From Aptenodytes patagonicus (lineage: Eukaryota; Chordata; Aves; Sphenisciformes; Spheniscidae), in the NCBI RefSeq assembly GCF_965638725.1, contig NC_134962.1, forward strand, positions 2,797,501 through 2,861,500: a stretch of DNA of 64,000 nt, read 5' to 3'. The position numbers and the translations under genes are program-made. Positions 14,701 through 29,700 of this stretch are shown here, piece by piece (positions within the stretch are counted from its first letter, which is position 1; every line of letters starts with the position of its first letter). Under the pieces are notes generated by a model. The model ran no database searches. It saw only the letters and a program-made list of their open reading frames with translations, and was not told the DNA's origin.

Positions 14701-17700
14701 CTTTGTGAAGTTTCTGTGCCCTTTGGAGCCGTAAAGGGAAGAAAAAAATAAGCCAAAACCAAGCAGTAGAAATACTTTCTTTTATAATTTTCCACCTATT
14801 ACGTTCAAGCTCAATAGAGATTAGCAACTCTTCCGACCAGTGAAAATGAAAGAAGTCTTCAAGGCAGCACCAGAACAGCTTTCAGAGCCTGCTCTGAAGG
14901 CTACACTGCTTTCCTCGTATTTAGAAAGCTGAGGTTCAACCCTGCCGGCTCCACATCTTCCCAGGATGAGCAAGTCAAAGTTATGAGCTGAATTCAACCT
15001 TAGTTCCCATAAATACCTGACTTCACCAGAACCGCCGTGGGGTCTAATGCAAAGACAGCAGTGAGCAATCTCCATCTTAAACTATTCAGGACTGCCAAAT
15101 TCCTTATAGTTCAGCAGTGAGAATCAGTAACTATCAGGTCCACCACCCACCATCTAAAACCAAATTTGGCTCAGTTTCCCATGTAAAGTGAAGTGTACCT
15201 GTTTCACAGAACTTGGAAGGGCTGTGGTGCCTTCAAATTAGCAGATGGATGTAAATCAACAGAACTTAAGGTTCTGGGCACAACAGAATGCAAATACATC
15301 TATCTACATACGGCCCTGGCAGCAGATATTGGAAATGGTGGGGGGGGGAACCTTTCACACCTGCCTGCATCCTCCAGCTCCTGCTGATTTCAGTCTAACA
15401 AGCCCATATACCTCAAACTCAACCAAGAGTTGAATAACAGTAGCACCAGGAAAGCAAAGATAGCAAAACAAGCATCTCCTTGCTGGGTCAGAGCTTCCCC
15501 AGAACTTGCCAGAAGACACCAAGGTTTTTCTTCTTACACTGACAGTGGCAGGGAAAGTGGACATCTGCACAATGTGCCAGGTATTCCCCGTGATACCCCA
15601 AGAAGGGGGTTTGCCCTGACACCTCTGGGTGGCAGCTAGTCAGCAGAAACCACTGAGGAACCACTGCTGAGGAAGAGATTCCGATATGCATCACTCATGG
15701 TGAGTACTCACCCTTGGTCCAGGAGGTCCTGGAGGCCCAGCTGTGCCTTCTAGTCCCCTCACCCCCTGCAAAGCCAAATCCAATCATTTATTAACGAGAG
15801 GATTCAAAGAGACCTAGTAAGCAGTGAGGTGTTTTTTCCATGTGCTGCTTTTAACAGGAGCTTGCTAGGAATGAGTAAAAAGTGCATCTGCCAAGCAGGC
15901 AAGAAGGGTGGCACCTGGTCAAATTTGGCCAAACCTGAGATGACCCCATTTTTTTTATTTCCCCAATCCCTCTGGCTTTGTGAAAATGCACTGAGTGCAT
16001 TAAGAGAGCTGGACGTTTCGGGTCTCTGCTGGTACACTCACAGTAGCATTTTAGGCACCCATGCATGAGAACTCAGAGGTGAGGTATTTTACCTTTGCAC
16101 CTTGAAGACCATCCCTGCCTGGAGCTCCCTGCACACCAGGAATGCCCTGTAAATCAGAATTGCTGGGTAAAGTCGGCATCTGATTATCATTGCCCTAATT
16201 CATCTTGTAACAGGGGACATAAGAAAGAGATGGAAGAAGAAACAGAGTTATTCATTAAACAGAGCAATCACTGTTATCCCACCTTTAATGCCATTATATC
16301 TAGCTTCCAGATAGGTTTATCTTTCTTGCACCCACTGACTCAGTTTCCCTTGGGAAAGTGATGACACTCCAAAACGAAAGACAGTTTCCAAGCAGACGAC
16401 AGTAACAACTCTGTGGCTTTTCAATCTTGCTTAAAGTAGTTACTGGGATAAACGGGCAAATCTTTGAGAAAATTAGAAGGAATGGTGTCTGCCATTACCT
16501 GCATGCCAGGACTTCCAGTGTCTCCTTTCTCTCCTTTAATTCCTGGTGGTCCCTTGGATTAAAACAGAAGCACATAGTTAGGCATGCAGCAGCATCCTTT
16601 AAGGCAAACAGCATCCTGCTGCTCCACATCCACATCCCAGGTTGCTCCTGCTCTCTGTGGTGCTGCAGGGTACTTTACAGCCACAACATGTGTATGGGGA
16701 TTGCTGCCATCCCAGACACGCACGCAGCAGCCTCCACTTCTACCCCTTGCCAAGCAATGATGATCATTGCAAAGAAAAATGCCTGAATATTCCACGGGGC
16801 TGTTTTCATTAAAGGCACATTAGGGAGAGTCTGGACAAAAGCAGTCTTTCGCCAGAATGACTAAGTGCAGGGCCTCATCAGCATGAAAAAAGTGATCATT
16901 ATCTCTCTCGTGCAGCTGTCCAGCTGTTAGTAAGGATGATGTAAATACATAGATCACGTTTTGGGGGCTTTATTGAGACACCCATTTCTGAGACATGTTC
17001 TAACTGCAAAAAGCAAGTGACAAAAAAAGGCAGTGGAAGAAATCACATACCACAGGACCCTGAACTGTGATTCCTTGGGAACCTGGAGAGCCTTGCTGGC
17101 CACTAGGACCCTCTGGCCCTACTTGTCCAGGTGGGCCAGGTTCACCCTAAAGCCAAAGACATGAAAGCAAATATAAGGAAAGAAAGCAATTAGTGCCTGC
17201 TCTCCACACGGGTTGCACTGCACTACCTGGGTCAGCACGAACCGTCTACAGGATTCAAGATGAGGTCAGGACAGTAAAGGGATCCCTAGTAACCTCAGCT
17301 GCCTTTGCCTTTTAGGTCCAAGGTTTTGGTGCATCTTTCATGGAAGAAGACAGCAAAGCTGCAGATGGTGCTTTGCAAAGCACGATTCGCCTTTCCAAGC
17401 AGCAGGTCATTCCTGTTATTCAAGGTGGCCAGAAAGCAAAGGGAATTGTTCCTTAACCCATGGCTGAGATCTGCACCCGTTCTCATTCCTTCCCCAAAAT
17501 CTTTCCCCTGTAACCATGCTGCTTTCCCAGATGTTATCCCAAAGAAGGGGACCAATGGGCTGGTCTGGCTCTGCCCTGTGTTGATCAGTGGAGCAGTGAA
17601 CACTTGCACCAGGGCTTGCTCCAGGCCCCAGGGTTTGGGGATTCAGACCCAGCCATTCCTTATGCTCACCTCAGGGCTGCTCCCGAAGGCTTCGTGTGGT

Positions 17701-20700
17701 TCTTGCTCTGCTTTGCTCCTCACGCTGCTCTGCCCCAGAGCAGTACCAATCTGTCTGGTTTGGAGGCTTGGCAGCCAGAACACGCACAGCACAAAGACTG
17801 ACCATTTTCCAGCAAGGCTGCTTTCAGAGAACATTGCTGGCCACATACGTTGCATTAATTCAGCACAATCGGGCTTTGGAAATTGAGATGATGAGCCTAA
17901 CTGAGCATTTAATTAATAATAAGTGATCCCATCCTCCTCAATGTGTCAGTCCTTAAGGCTCTGTTTGGGCTCTGCTTGGTGCAGTGAGACAGTCCCCAGC
18001 CTAAGGAGTCCAGCTCAGACCAGGAATGAACACATCCAGCTGCACTGAGGAGTCTGCACTCCTGCATCATATCTCCGACACAGCCTGAAGCAAACAAAGC
18101 CAGCGGCAGTGCTGAGTATCAGGACTCACCTTGGGTCCTGGCTCCCCCTGCTCCCCTTGCGGTCCTCTCCTCCCAGGGCTGCCCTGCCAGTAGGACACAA
18201 AGCTGCCGTTATAAATATCATAATCTTTATTGCAGTGTAACCAGGAGCCTAGGGGACAGAAGTTGGTGCGCTTTGCTGTGCACAGTGAAAGATGTTTCCT
18301 GCCCCAGAGAGCTTGCAGCAAATGGAGACAAGAAGAAAATGAATCAAGTCATCCAGCAAACGTGGAAAAGGGGAGAAGAGAGGACAGCACAGCCCCTCCG
18401 TGACAGGCAGTGGGTACGCTGCACTCGCCATCAGCAGGGAGAGGAACTTTCAACCTGTTCAACCTCCTCCCTCCAATTCCCCCAGCAAATCCATCCTGAG
18501 ACAATGAAGGGAGAAGGGGTTGCATGTGAACATGGGAACACACTTGAGAAGAAACAGAAGAGGTGCTCATGTCTACAACCATTTGGGACTATGTTGGTTT
18601 TTATAATATCATCCCGAGAGAACAGACACACGCTGAGATCAGGGCCAGCAACCAGCTCTGGGGAGCTGGCTTAGCTCTGCATCTGCATAACTGCTGGACG
18701 GAGAGCAGAAACCAATCTTCTGGCATGAGCCAATATCGTGTGAACTTTTGACATCTTAATCTGAAAGTTTCTATTCTTGACTCTAAAAAAACAATGGATT
18801 TGGATTAAGAAGTACAGGCCAGGAAGCTTTGGGAAAGGTGCTTCCAGAAGCTCCCAGAAGCTCATTTCAGAAGTCAGCTGGACCTGGTCAAAAACACACA
18901 TTAAGGACAGTGATAAATCCAAGGTGGGACATAATTTTGCTAACTGGAGTTTTAAAAATAGCAACAAGTGCTCTTGTAACGGCAGCAAATTGCCAAGGGT
19001 TTAGTGGTATGAGGATAAGGTTACGTGTCAAAACCGTATTTTCTCTAATGCTTAAAAGAGTCTTGCTCTTTAAAGAGTTGTACTGAGGAGATGTTTAAAC
19101 CACAGGGCAATGCAAGCTGGTAATTATGCACTTAGGATATTGAAGCAAACTGTGATAGTGGAGTGTGCTGTGTAATTAAACTTCCACCAGAATGAGCACG
19201 GAATTACTCTGCAACGAGGCGCTGCTCCTTGCAAAGCGTGGAACTGAATTCAGAGTTAAACCACAGTAATGCAAGGGGTGATCTGAAACCTATTCACTTG
19301 AGCAAGGAGGCCAATGGTTTTTTAACGGTTATTTTCCAGGAGAAAAGCACCCAGAGTGGTTGAAGTGGGGTGCTCTGGACAGGTTGTCAGGTTTCAGCTG
19401 CCTTGTGCAAATAAAATGTTTTTGCCCAAACTTCCAAAATGCAAACTTTTTGATAGCTGCTTCCTAGTGTTTAACTGGAGTATTTCCTCCTGCAATTTAA
19501 GCCCGTGGTGATTCTCCTGCATCCATAATGGATAGGGCAAAATATTACATTTGCCTTTGTCCTGGTTTCAGATACATGAAAATGACATCATGTGGTGTGG
19601 AATATCCCCTTGGCCAGTTTGGGTCAGCTCTCCTGGCCGTGCCCCCTCCCAGCTTCTCACTGTCAGGGCAGGAGAAGCTGAAAAGTCCTTGACTAGTGTA
19701 AGCACTGCTCAGCAACAACTAAATCATCCATGTGTTATCAACATTATTCTCATCCTAAATCCAAAACACAGCACTGTACCAGCTACTAGGAAGAAAATTA
19801 ACTCTACCCCAGCTGAAACCAGGACAGACCTTTATCCCTGAGCATGTTACATACTTAAGTACAAATATTGCTTCCCCTCCATTTCCTACAGGGTTTTCTT
19901 GCAGGACACTTTCACTGTAAAGACAGAGAGCTTTGGGGACAGACAGAATTGCACTCTCCCCTTTCTCCTGTCCCACACAGACTCTTATAAGGTTCCCACT
20001 TAACACAGAAACCAGATAGGAAGGTTTTGTGCTGTTTTTTGGTTTGTTGTTGTTTTTTTTTTTCATTTACAAAGAGTTTCAGAGCCTCTGAACCACAAAA
20101 TCTCTGCAGGCACCGAGGGTGACCTGTCCTCCTCTCCTAAGAAGATTAACGTGGCACCAGGAACTGCTCAGCCTGTTCCCAGCTGCAGCTGTTGCACTGC
20201 CACCTCCCCGTCTCCCCATTTCATCAGCATCTGAAACCCCAAGGACACCTCTCAGCCTTGCCCTGGCACGAGGGGGACATCACAGCTCCCTGAGACAGGA
20301 CGAGAGGAAACTGCCTCAAGTTGTGCCAGGGGAGGTTTAGATTGGATATTAGGAAAACTTTCTTCACCGAAAGGGTTGTTAAGCATTGGAACAGGCTGCC
20401 CAGGGAAGTGGTTGAGTCACCATCCCTGGAGGTATTTAAAAGACGTGTAGATGCAGCACTTAGGGACATGGTTTAGTGGTGGACTTGGCAGCGCTAGGTT
20501 AACGGTTGGACTCGATGATCTTAAGGGTCTTTTCCAACCTAAATGATTCTATGATTCTAAAACCTCGTGGAGCCCCAGGAGTGTTGTCCTCATGCTTGGC
20601 ATGCCCAAACAACACGAAGCAACACCAGTGCATGCAATATACTGCTTTCAAGGAACATGTGGAAGGGTGAACTTACAGGGGGCCCTGGAGGTCCTGGCAA

Positions 20701-23700
20701 GCCCGGGCGGCCAGAAGTACAAGAGCAGGCAGGAGCTAAGGTAGGGCAGGTCTCCTCGTCCCTCTGAAACAAAAGCAAGCCAAAGGGGCATGAGCAGCTG
20801 CGTAGCAGGAGTGGGATGGATCACAGGTAACATTTTCAGTGTTTCAAAATTCAGTGGGAGAAAAGCAGAAATTTTCTCTACTCCACTGAGAGATTTTTGT
20901 GAACAACCGAGTGCTTTATTTTTCTGTCAAATAACAAGTTTAGACAAAAAAATATGAACCAGCCCTGCCTGAAATTTGCATAACACATACTGCAAGAGAA
21001 TTTTCTCCTTGCTAAGTATTTACACACCCCACAAAGCAACTTTCTGTGTTGAGAAGAAAACTTGAAAGGAAGAGCAGGGGGATGTTGTGACTCGGGGCTG
21101 AGGTGGCAGCAAAGCTGTAGGACTGTCAGGGCTGCTGTCACAGATGAGTTTATGACAGGAGGGATGTACACTGCACCAGGATTTGGAGTTTTCTTTCCTT
21201 TTGAAACAAACACAGTTTTTTTCACTTTACCAAGAAACACACAGATGTTATTCCCAAGAGAAGAGGGGGGGGGGAAAAAAAAAAAAAAGGTTTCCCTCTT
21301 GAGTCTATCAAAATAATTTGTGGTGTCACTTCAGTGCCATGGACTTGTTCCATCATCCCCAGCTTCATGTCAATTAGCAGAGCGGTCCCTCTTGTCTTAC
21401 CAGTGCAGGGAGATCACAGCATCTGTCTTCCTCTGCCCCTACGCTGCTGCACACAATCTGCAAAGACTGCAGCTGGAACTGTGGAAAAAAAGAGTTTGAC
21501 AAGAAAGTAGCATTGGCACACACGGTCCATCACCAAGTCTCATGACATTCAAGTGCTAAAAATAATCTTCGGTGATGATTTGACAGGACTCCTCCATATG
21601 GTCCCAACTATAATTGTGCCCAAAAAAGCCACAACATGAAAAGTACCCCTGGCTATTGAGTGTTTTACAAGCCCTCAGGTCTCGGTGTCTTGCTAAGCAA
21701 GTCAACAAGCAGCTTCACACCAGCAAAAGCCAAGTGTCCGATTTACTTACAGTCCTGCAACAGCAGGCAGGCTCTCAAGTAATTTGTCTTCAGCATCACC
21801 AAAACGCGAAACGCAAACTTTGCTTTGCTCCCCTTTGGGGCATGGAGCTAAGAATAAACACGGCAGCAGCATTTCCCAGGACAGATGTGATCCCCTCCCA
21901 AGAAACCCCAACCTGTCTCTCTCACCACATCCTTCACAACTGACACATCTTCCTGTTCTGAGTAACAAAGGAGCACACACTACACAAAGCCAAAGCAAAA
22001 TAATGAGGCAGAGATTTTTTTTTTTTTTCTTTCCTTGACACCATTTCTCATCTTTTTTTTCTTCCACTCCATGCATTTAACAATGAGCAAGCTGTACAGC
22101 CCAGGGACTGTGACATGCAGCATACAGATATAGACGAGCCCTGTAGATCAAGCGGCATTTAAAGATATCTTAAATTAAATAAAGTGCTACAATAACCAGT
22201 AATGAGACACTCTGTCTTCTCAAGGGCAGTAGAGCTGTGGAAGACATGAAGCTTTACTGGGCTTGAAAGGCAATGGAAGTAGGGACAGCACGAAGCTGCT
22301 TGTTACTTAGCAGGATCTGTCTAGCTAAGCTGCTAGCAGGGAGAATTTGGGAGGGACAAGGAAAGCACAGATTCCTGCCTTGTTGGCCACAGGCTTGTGA
22401 TGAAATTACCACAGGATTTATTTAGGAAACAAGTAAATACTGATTGAATACCACTGTCCCCTGGTTTGTTATACAGCTGACCCCATCTCTTACAGGCAAT
22501 TCCAATGTCCACTGTTTCCCTTGTATATCCCAGACCTCTGCATCTCTCTTTGCAGTTGGCGAGGCATATGGGACAAACTGTTTTTACTGTGCTGCTTTGA
22601 GGCAAGGGAAGTTGTAAATCAACTGATGTGCTGTTTTCCCCTGGACTCCTAGATCTAAAAGCAGAGCCAAGGAGTAAAATCTTCACATAAGTCATGAATG
22701 ATTTTCTACAGGCCCACTAGCACATTGCGAGTGATGAACTTGCCCCTTATTCTGCACATATTTAACACTCCTGTTTTGTGGAGTAAGTATGGCAACAGAC
22801 CGCGAAGTGATGGCATACACGGGCGTTTCGCCCTTAGGACCATGCACTGGGCTGTCACACGGCATGACACCGAGTCCACACTTTCCCTTATTCTTTCCTC
22901 TTGTAGGGAGCGGGCCCTCTGCAGTGCTGTGCGATTGCAGTAAGGACATACCCGCAGGCTGGCACTGAGCGTTTGGGTTGTTTGTTTTCAAGTAGCAGCT
23001 GACAAAGAGCCTCTATACTGAAGATTATTTTCCTATCGTTTGCATGCAGATAGGCAAGCCCCAAAACGCTGGAGACTGAGGCGCATCCAGCCCCGTTGCC
23101 TTCAGTCACCGGCGTTTCCCAGTATCACTCGGTGGGGGCTGATGCGCGCAACCTTCCCTTGCAGAAGCAATTCCCAAACCTTCCTGTCTGCTTCAGCACC
23201 TTAGTGCGGGATCTGTGCTTCCTCGGTCCTCAGACGATGCAGCCAGCTGACAGCACCTCCAGGACACACTCATGCTGCTGCCTCTGATCACAGACCTCAA
23301 ACAGAGGTAGGAGGCGAGGGGGAGAAACACCGCACTAGGAAAGCTCATTAAAATCGCAGAGATCAGTGGGATCAGGACACGGTTGTGCGTCACAGCAGCA
23401 TTTGGAGGCATTCAGAGCGAGAATGATGCGAGATGGCACTCCTCTCCATCTGCCCAGCTCCAAATTTAAGCCTCCCTGCTCTCCAACAGCACGCACCACT
23501 GGGGACTCACCGATGCAGACCCACTCCTCGGTCCTCTGGTCCTTGTCACTTTTCCCAGCATGATGAAGCCAGCCGTGGAGATGCTGCCGACGGTGTTGAT
23601 AGGTTTCTCTGCTATTTTCTTACAGTCCAGATAGAGTTTGATCCTGAAGTGGCTCACGGCCACGTGCACCTGGGCGGCAGGTGGAAAGAGGCTGGTTGGA

Positions 23701-26700
23701 GCTCCGCGAAGAGATGGGGGAGTCTTTTAAAGATAGTTATGCCTTCTGCCCAATTCCCAGACTGCTGCTGTTACTAGTGGTGTGTTTTTAACGACCAAAT
23801 GGATCAAGGGGGCTCAGGAATAAGTTTCAGCATATGCTGTGTCTGCTGTGCAACAGTGCACTTTTCCCTGATGTTCCCCTCACCTTTCCTTGGGAGAAGC
23901 CTTTCTGGCGTTGTAGTATTAAATAATTCAGTTTTCAGAACTAGCTGAATAATGAAACTGCCTACAGATACTGATAGAAAGTGCTCGTTGCTCATTTGGG
24001 TGGAATACTTTTGCTCTGAGGACATAGATGGCCAACAAAACCCCTGTTACGAGTGATAAGGTGGCTTTCTCACAAGGCTAGATTTTTTTTTTTCTTCCTT
24101 CCAGCACTAAAATCCCAAATTCTAAAAAAAAGTTTGATTTTTCAATTTTTCCTGGTTCTTAAGACTTCAACAAAAAAACCCTCAGTTTTGGAGTTTCTGG
24201 GGAGAAAGGGAAGCAATCAATATGTGGAAATCATACTTTGAACACGGGATTAACCTTAATTCTTTACGATTATAAACTTCAGCATATCAAATAGGTTCGC
24301 CAGTTCCCTAGCAATCTGGGTGCAAAGCATTTGTATAATCACTCCTCACTTTGAACAATACACATTGATGGCATAATACTCTCAGACTGGAGTGAGATCG
24401 TGAGCCACATTTCTCCCTCTCTTGATAAGGACCTTATGAAAGCTCCCATAGAATATCTTCTTCACTTCCTGCTGGTCAAAGGAGACTTCCTGTAAATCAG
24501 CCTTGTAGTCGTGATTGAAATAGGTCAAGGATTTCTTACTGGCTACAGGGAAAACAGGACAAATAACAGAATTAAAAGAGAAGTTGATTTCACCCACATA
24601 CTGGACAATAGTAAAGAAATAGGCTTAAATATGGTGAAAGACTTCCTATGTTATAACGAAATGCTTCTAAACAGTGGAAAAGAAAAAGAATATATAAAAA
24701 TAAAGAATATATTACAAGTAGAATAAAAATGAAAATACGTCTTTTAATTGCACTAGGAAGCATTTAAAATGCAAGGTTGGCAGCAACAACAAAGTTTCCC
24801 CAAAACTGCCGCGGTATAACAAGAACATTAAAACTTTCCAGGTGAATACCAAAGTGAGTTCTGCTGCTCACAGAAATGTATGCAAATACCTGAATTTAAC
24901 GTATTCAACAAGAAACCTTACGGTCAAGGTTAACACCAAGAAGGGGCTGGAAGTCCTCGTCTGTTACTTGCCACACAGCGAAGGGTTCCTTGGGGGTTTC
25001 GGGCAGGAGGCGCAGGAGGATGCTGATGGTGTGCTCGGGTGGGATTGCAAAGAGGTGGACATCGCTGGAACGAGACAAGCCGAGCAAGCATCAGTGGCTT
25101 CAAGCAGGCAACATCCTACAGACAGGACTTATCCATCATGTTTCTTGGGCAGGGTGGCCTGGAAAAGCTTCACCCAAGGGAGCTGAACATGATACACCGG
25201 GAGAGAGCCTGGCTCCTATTTTGTGCACCTCTCTCAGGCCGTTGAAGCCTGTGCTGACTGATGAGCCCTCAAGGGCCTTCCCCTCGTGCCAGGGGGGAGA
25301 TCCAGGGGGGAGCAGTCAGTGTCAGTCCATCACTGCCAGAGCTGCCTCAGGGAATGCCAAGACACAGCGAGTGCAGCCTTAATGCTTCTCAAAATAGAGC
25401 CCAGCGGTAGCTTACAGAACATCCCTGCCAGGCTCCAAAACACTCCCCCAAGTCTCCTCTTCAAGGAGGAGGAATTGTCGCCATGTATCATGGGGTAAAT
25501 CTTTAGGCCATGGCAGAAATCAGAATCAGCGCCCTTCAGGGACAAGCACAGAGCCCACAGAAATGCCCCTCCAGGTCCCCATGTCCCAGCTGCAAAATTT
25601 GGGCTCAGTGCTGGAACTCATGACCATGCAGCGATGACCGTCAGCAGCTGCTGGCACGACCCAGCTCCCTCTGCAGCCGCTGCCAAACCCATCAGAGCAC
25701 ACTGGGCAGGAGCAGCAGCGAGAGGGTACAGGGCAATGAGGAAGGTCAAATTGGTTATGCCTGAAATACATCTGTAATCTGAAACAGGATGCATTTGCAT
25801 GGGCATATACGCAAATCATCAAGCATCTTTTCAGGGCTGATTCATAAATAATGCCAGATTCTTATTTCCCTCTCTGTTTCTGAAGTAGTAATGTCCTTGG
25901 AAAGGCATATGTACCAGCTGAACAAAAGGATTTGCCCATAATTTTCCGAGTATTTAGACCAAAGAGTTCTCTGAATCTCCCCCACTCTGTTTACTCTAAG
26001 AAGCTTTGCTTCTTTAACTAAGATTAAACTGAGCCAGTGCCTCAGTAATTAGGCTTTAAACAAAGTAGTACTGAATGTCAGGAGTCAGATCATTCCTGAT
26101 TTATAATCGTAAAAAATGAGTGAGGTCATGGGAGCTGCCTGGCCCACTTGGGAGCCTGCGGTGAAGCTTTGTACGCAACGAAACCGGGTCAAGTCACAAC
26201 CCAGAGCCAGTGGTTATTCCCTCTCATCAATACAGACTAAGCTGCAGAGAGCAGCTATGAGACAAATATTTTCTAAAGCAAAGATCTGTCTCCAAAGCAG
26301 AGATGTTGGGAGAAGGGATTGAAGATGAAAATGTGACCTCAAACCGCCATCACACCAAAGTGTACATGGCTGTGGACAGAACGCCTAAAGAATGGTGCAG
26401 TGTCCATATGACATGATCCTTATGTCCATCACAGCAACTAACACTGCTGGAAAAAGTGATTTTTGTAAAACAGAAAAACCTCACTGTGAAAGTGTTTGGC
26501 TGCACAAAAGATATAATGAACATAATGAATTGTGTCCCCTTCACTTCTGCATGACATATTCCATACTCATCTTGAGGAAAGTCAGAGGTTAATTTCCTCA
26601 TATATCAAGGAAAAATACTCTGGCATTCTTTTCAGTCTACCTATGGTTTGATTTAGCTCATCATCTTTATCATTTCTTTTTGAAGTTGCCAGTAGGGCTG

Positions 26701-29700
26701 CATCATTCATCCACAAATCAGTGATCTTCCTTTGCTGTGAGCATAGCTAATGGGTGTGCACGAGACCGATGATGAGGATGACACTGGTCACAGCTCTGCT
26801 CCCACCTGGTCCTCTGGGTGAGCTGAGTGTCTTTGAACAGGGTGAAGGTACGGGAACCGCTGAATACAAATGGCTCCATAGCTACGCCTTTAAGGGAGGC
26901 GTATTCCTTCTCTACTAAGCCAAAAGCTTCCATCATATCAAACCCTGGAACAAAGAAAAACAGGAAAATAAGTGGTTAGAAAAGAGCGCAAAAGAAGTGT
27001 GAGTGAAGAGCGGGTAGAATTAGCCTCTAGCTAGCACGGAGAAGGCAATAGGAGAAGACGCCATAGCAACATGGACATCAGCTAGGCTGTGCAAACTCAC
27101 TAGAAACCTGGAGTGTGCTCCACAAGTGGGAGCCAAGGAAAACGGTTTGTGTCTGTACCCTCTGTACAGATTTTCTGTAATCTCCTCCTCTTGGAGAAGA
27201 GTAGACTAAAGATGGAGACTTTGACAATTGTGTTTTCAAATCTCCAGAATGAATAACGAATGAGAAAGAAGTTACTCCAACAATTTCTCCTTTTCAACTA
27301 GATGCAAAAAATATTATCTTCAAAAGACATGGAATCCGTCCAGTAATTGCTAGCAGAGAGAGAATTATTTCTGCTCTGAAATACCTTATATGTAAGAGTC
27401 AGAATAATTAAGAACTTCAAAATATGAGCATTTCCATTTCTCTCTATTTTCACGAGACACCCAGGGGTGACCCGCCTTACGCGATCTACAGAGATTCTCC
27501 CCTGACATCGCCTCCTTGGCTCGTGCAGCTTCATTTCCCTCTCCCAGCTCATCATTAAAGCTCTGAGTCATTTTCTCATTTCAGTTTTCTGTTCAGTAAG
27601 ACAAGATCTTGCAATGTGGATTCTTTTTTTAGTTTATCTGAGTTTGCAGCAGGCTGGGATGAAGGAGATAGCTCGTTCTTTAGCAAATGGAAAGGCTACA
27701 ACTTCATTACAACGTGGTCCTTTCAGTCTGGATTCTCTCACCCCTTCACCGTTTACAATCTTCTGCAGTTTCTTGGCTTGAGTCATTATTTCGCCTGGGG
27801 GGTTGGTCCAGGGCGATTTTTTTTCCCCCCCCAACAGTACTAGGGAGTTTGCCAAAAGAAATTACCTACTTGAGAGCCATTTATCTCTGATATGGAGCTT
27901 CTGGCATTGGAACTTCCTTTAAAATGTGCAGGAAATATTGTAAAGACTGAAAATAAAGCTTGAGACACAATTATAAACATGTTGTAATATGCTCATATTA
28001 TTATCATATTGTGAATCTGCCATGTGATGGTTTCAGCGAGCTGCTAACTAAATGGGCTACTCCTGCCACCTTTGTCAAGAAGGAGAAGGAAAGGCCAACA
28101 TTTGTTGTGGCTTTATGATTTGATTGCTTTGGCTTCTGCATCCGTAGACAGGGCAACAACGCCGAGAGCCTCCCAGGCGGGGATGCACATCCCCGTGAGC
28201 CGCAAGGGTCAGGAGTGGGAGCGGAGCAAAGATGAAGTGACTCAGCCACGGAGTAACAGCGGAGCTGAGAACTGAAGCCGGTTTCTCAGTCTCACCCATA
28301 TCACAAAGCTCTCTGGGAAGGAGGTGATATCACTTTATAAGCAGGAATAATTGCTTTCTAAGTAACAAATACATACAGCAACCCCAACAGCATGAACAGG
28401 GGTTCTGGCATAGCCAGGAGATATGGGAACTTGCTGCCCTAGCAAAGTCCGTACAGCCTGACTGCAGAGCGCTCTTTGGGTATCTACACCTCCTCTAGAG
28501 GATGCAAAGGTGATCGTGGGACAGACTGAGAGTTTTTCTTAAGGACCCTATATGAGTTAGGAATCCTCTTGAAATTCAACCACCGTTTGAAGCCTAGCTT
28601 CCTTAAGGCCAGTGAAAATCCCGGCATTAGCCACTAACAGCTGAGAGCAACAGCTGGTGGAACAGCAGGGGCATACCAATTCAGTTAGTGCAGAATATTC
28701 TTCTACCTGATAAGGAATATTTTCTTATTTTGGTTCTCAGAATTCTCCCCTTTCCCTCAGGGCGGGGAAATCATTTCCCCCCCGCTCAGCTCTTGCATAT
28801 TTCTCAAAAGTGAAGACCAGGTAGCGTTTTCACATTCACAGCCCAGCACCACTGTGGCTTGATATGCTACTGTACCTCGTACGGAGCCTTCAGTAGAGCT
28901 GATGGTGGGGCAGGCTATGAGAAGAAAATAAAAGGGAAAAACTATTAGGGAAAAACAGACAGTAGGGAATTATGGAAGCAAAAGGAACACAGTTTCTCTA
29001 GGCAGAGCAATGGAAAAACACAGCAAAACTTAGAATATTCTACAGCTTAATTCAGAGCCTGGCCTTTAACCTTGGTTATATATGTATGGAGAGAGAGAGG
29101 GAATTTATGTTATGCAAACATAAAGGTGGTTCCTTGGCTTGCCCATCACAAAAATAAAAATACTGTCTGTCATCATCAAACATCTTCATGGTCGCTTTCT
29201 TTTGACTAACTCACCTGGCACCTTACAGTAAGAAATACAAGGAAGCATCATGTTCTGCAAGTTTCTCTTTAAAAACAGACATCAAAACACTGATTTTTTT
29301 TTTTTTTTTGGAAACAGTGTTTTTACTGCAACATGTGCCTTAATGGTGTTGTAAAATAAAGAAAGATATCTGCAGTTCCAAATTTTGTACCTGAAACTCA
29401 AAATACACACAGCAAAAATGTGTATCAGCCTGAAGTTTGGGTTTTGAACTCTTTAGGGAAACACGAAGAGTTTTGGCAAAGTTTTGCAATTTGCCTTTCA
29501 GAAATTCCCTTGATGAGTCCTCTAAGATGCCACAGGACAGAAAGAAAAAGGAGAGGAGAAAAGACTGGGACGTGAAGCTGGAACATGAGGCACCATGGTT
29601 ACGAGCACTCTCCATTTAAAAGGCTCACGTAAGGGGGTGTTTTAGAAAACAGCGCACGAATGCTACTTTCAATTACCTGCTGCCATGTAAATCCCAGGCC

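Noticed and set aside
17305-17886. A 193-codon plus-strand open frame
   Set aside because: It lies in a COL20A1 intron, has no domain or promoter context, and its composition looks like noncoding DNA.
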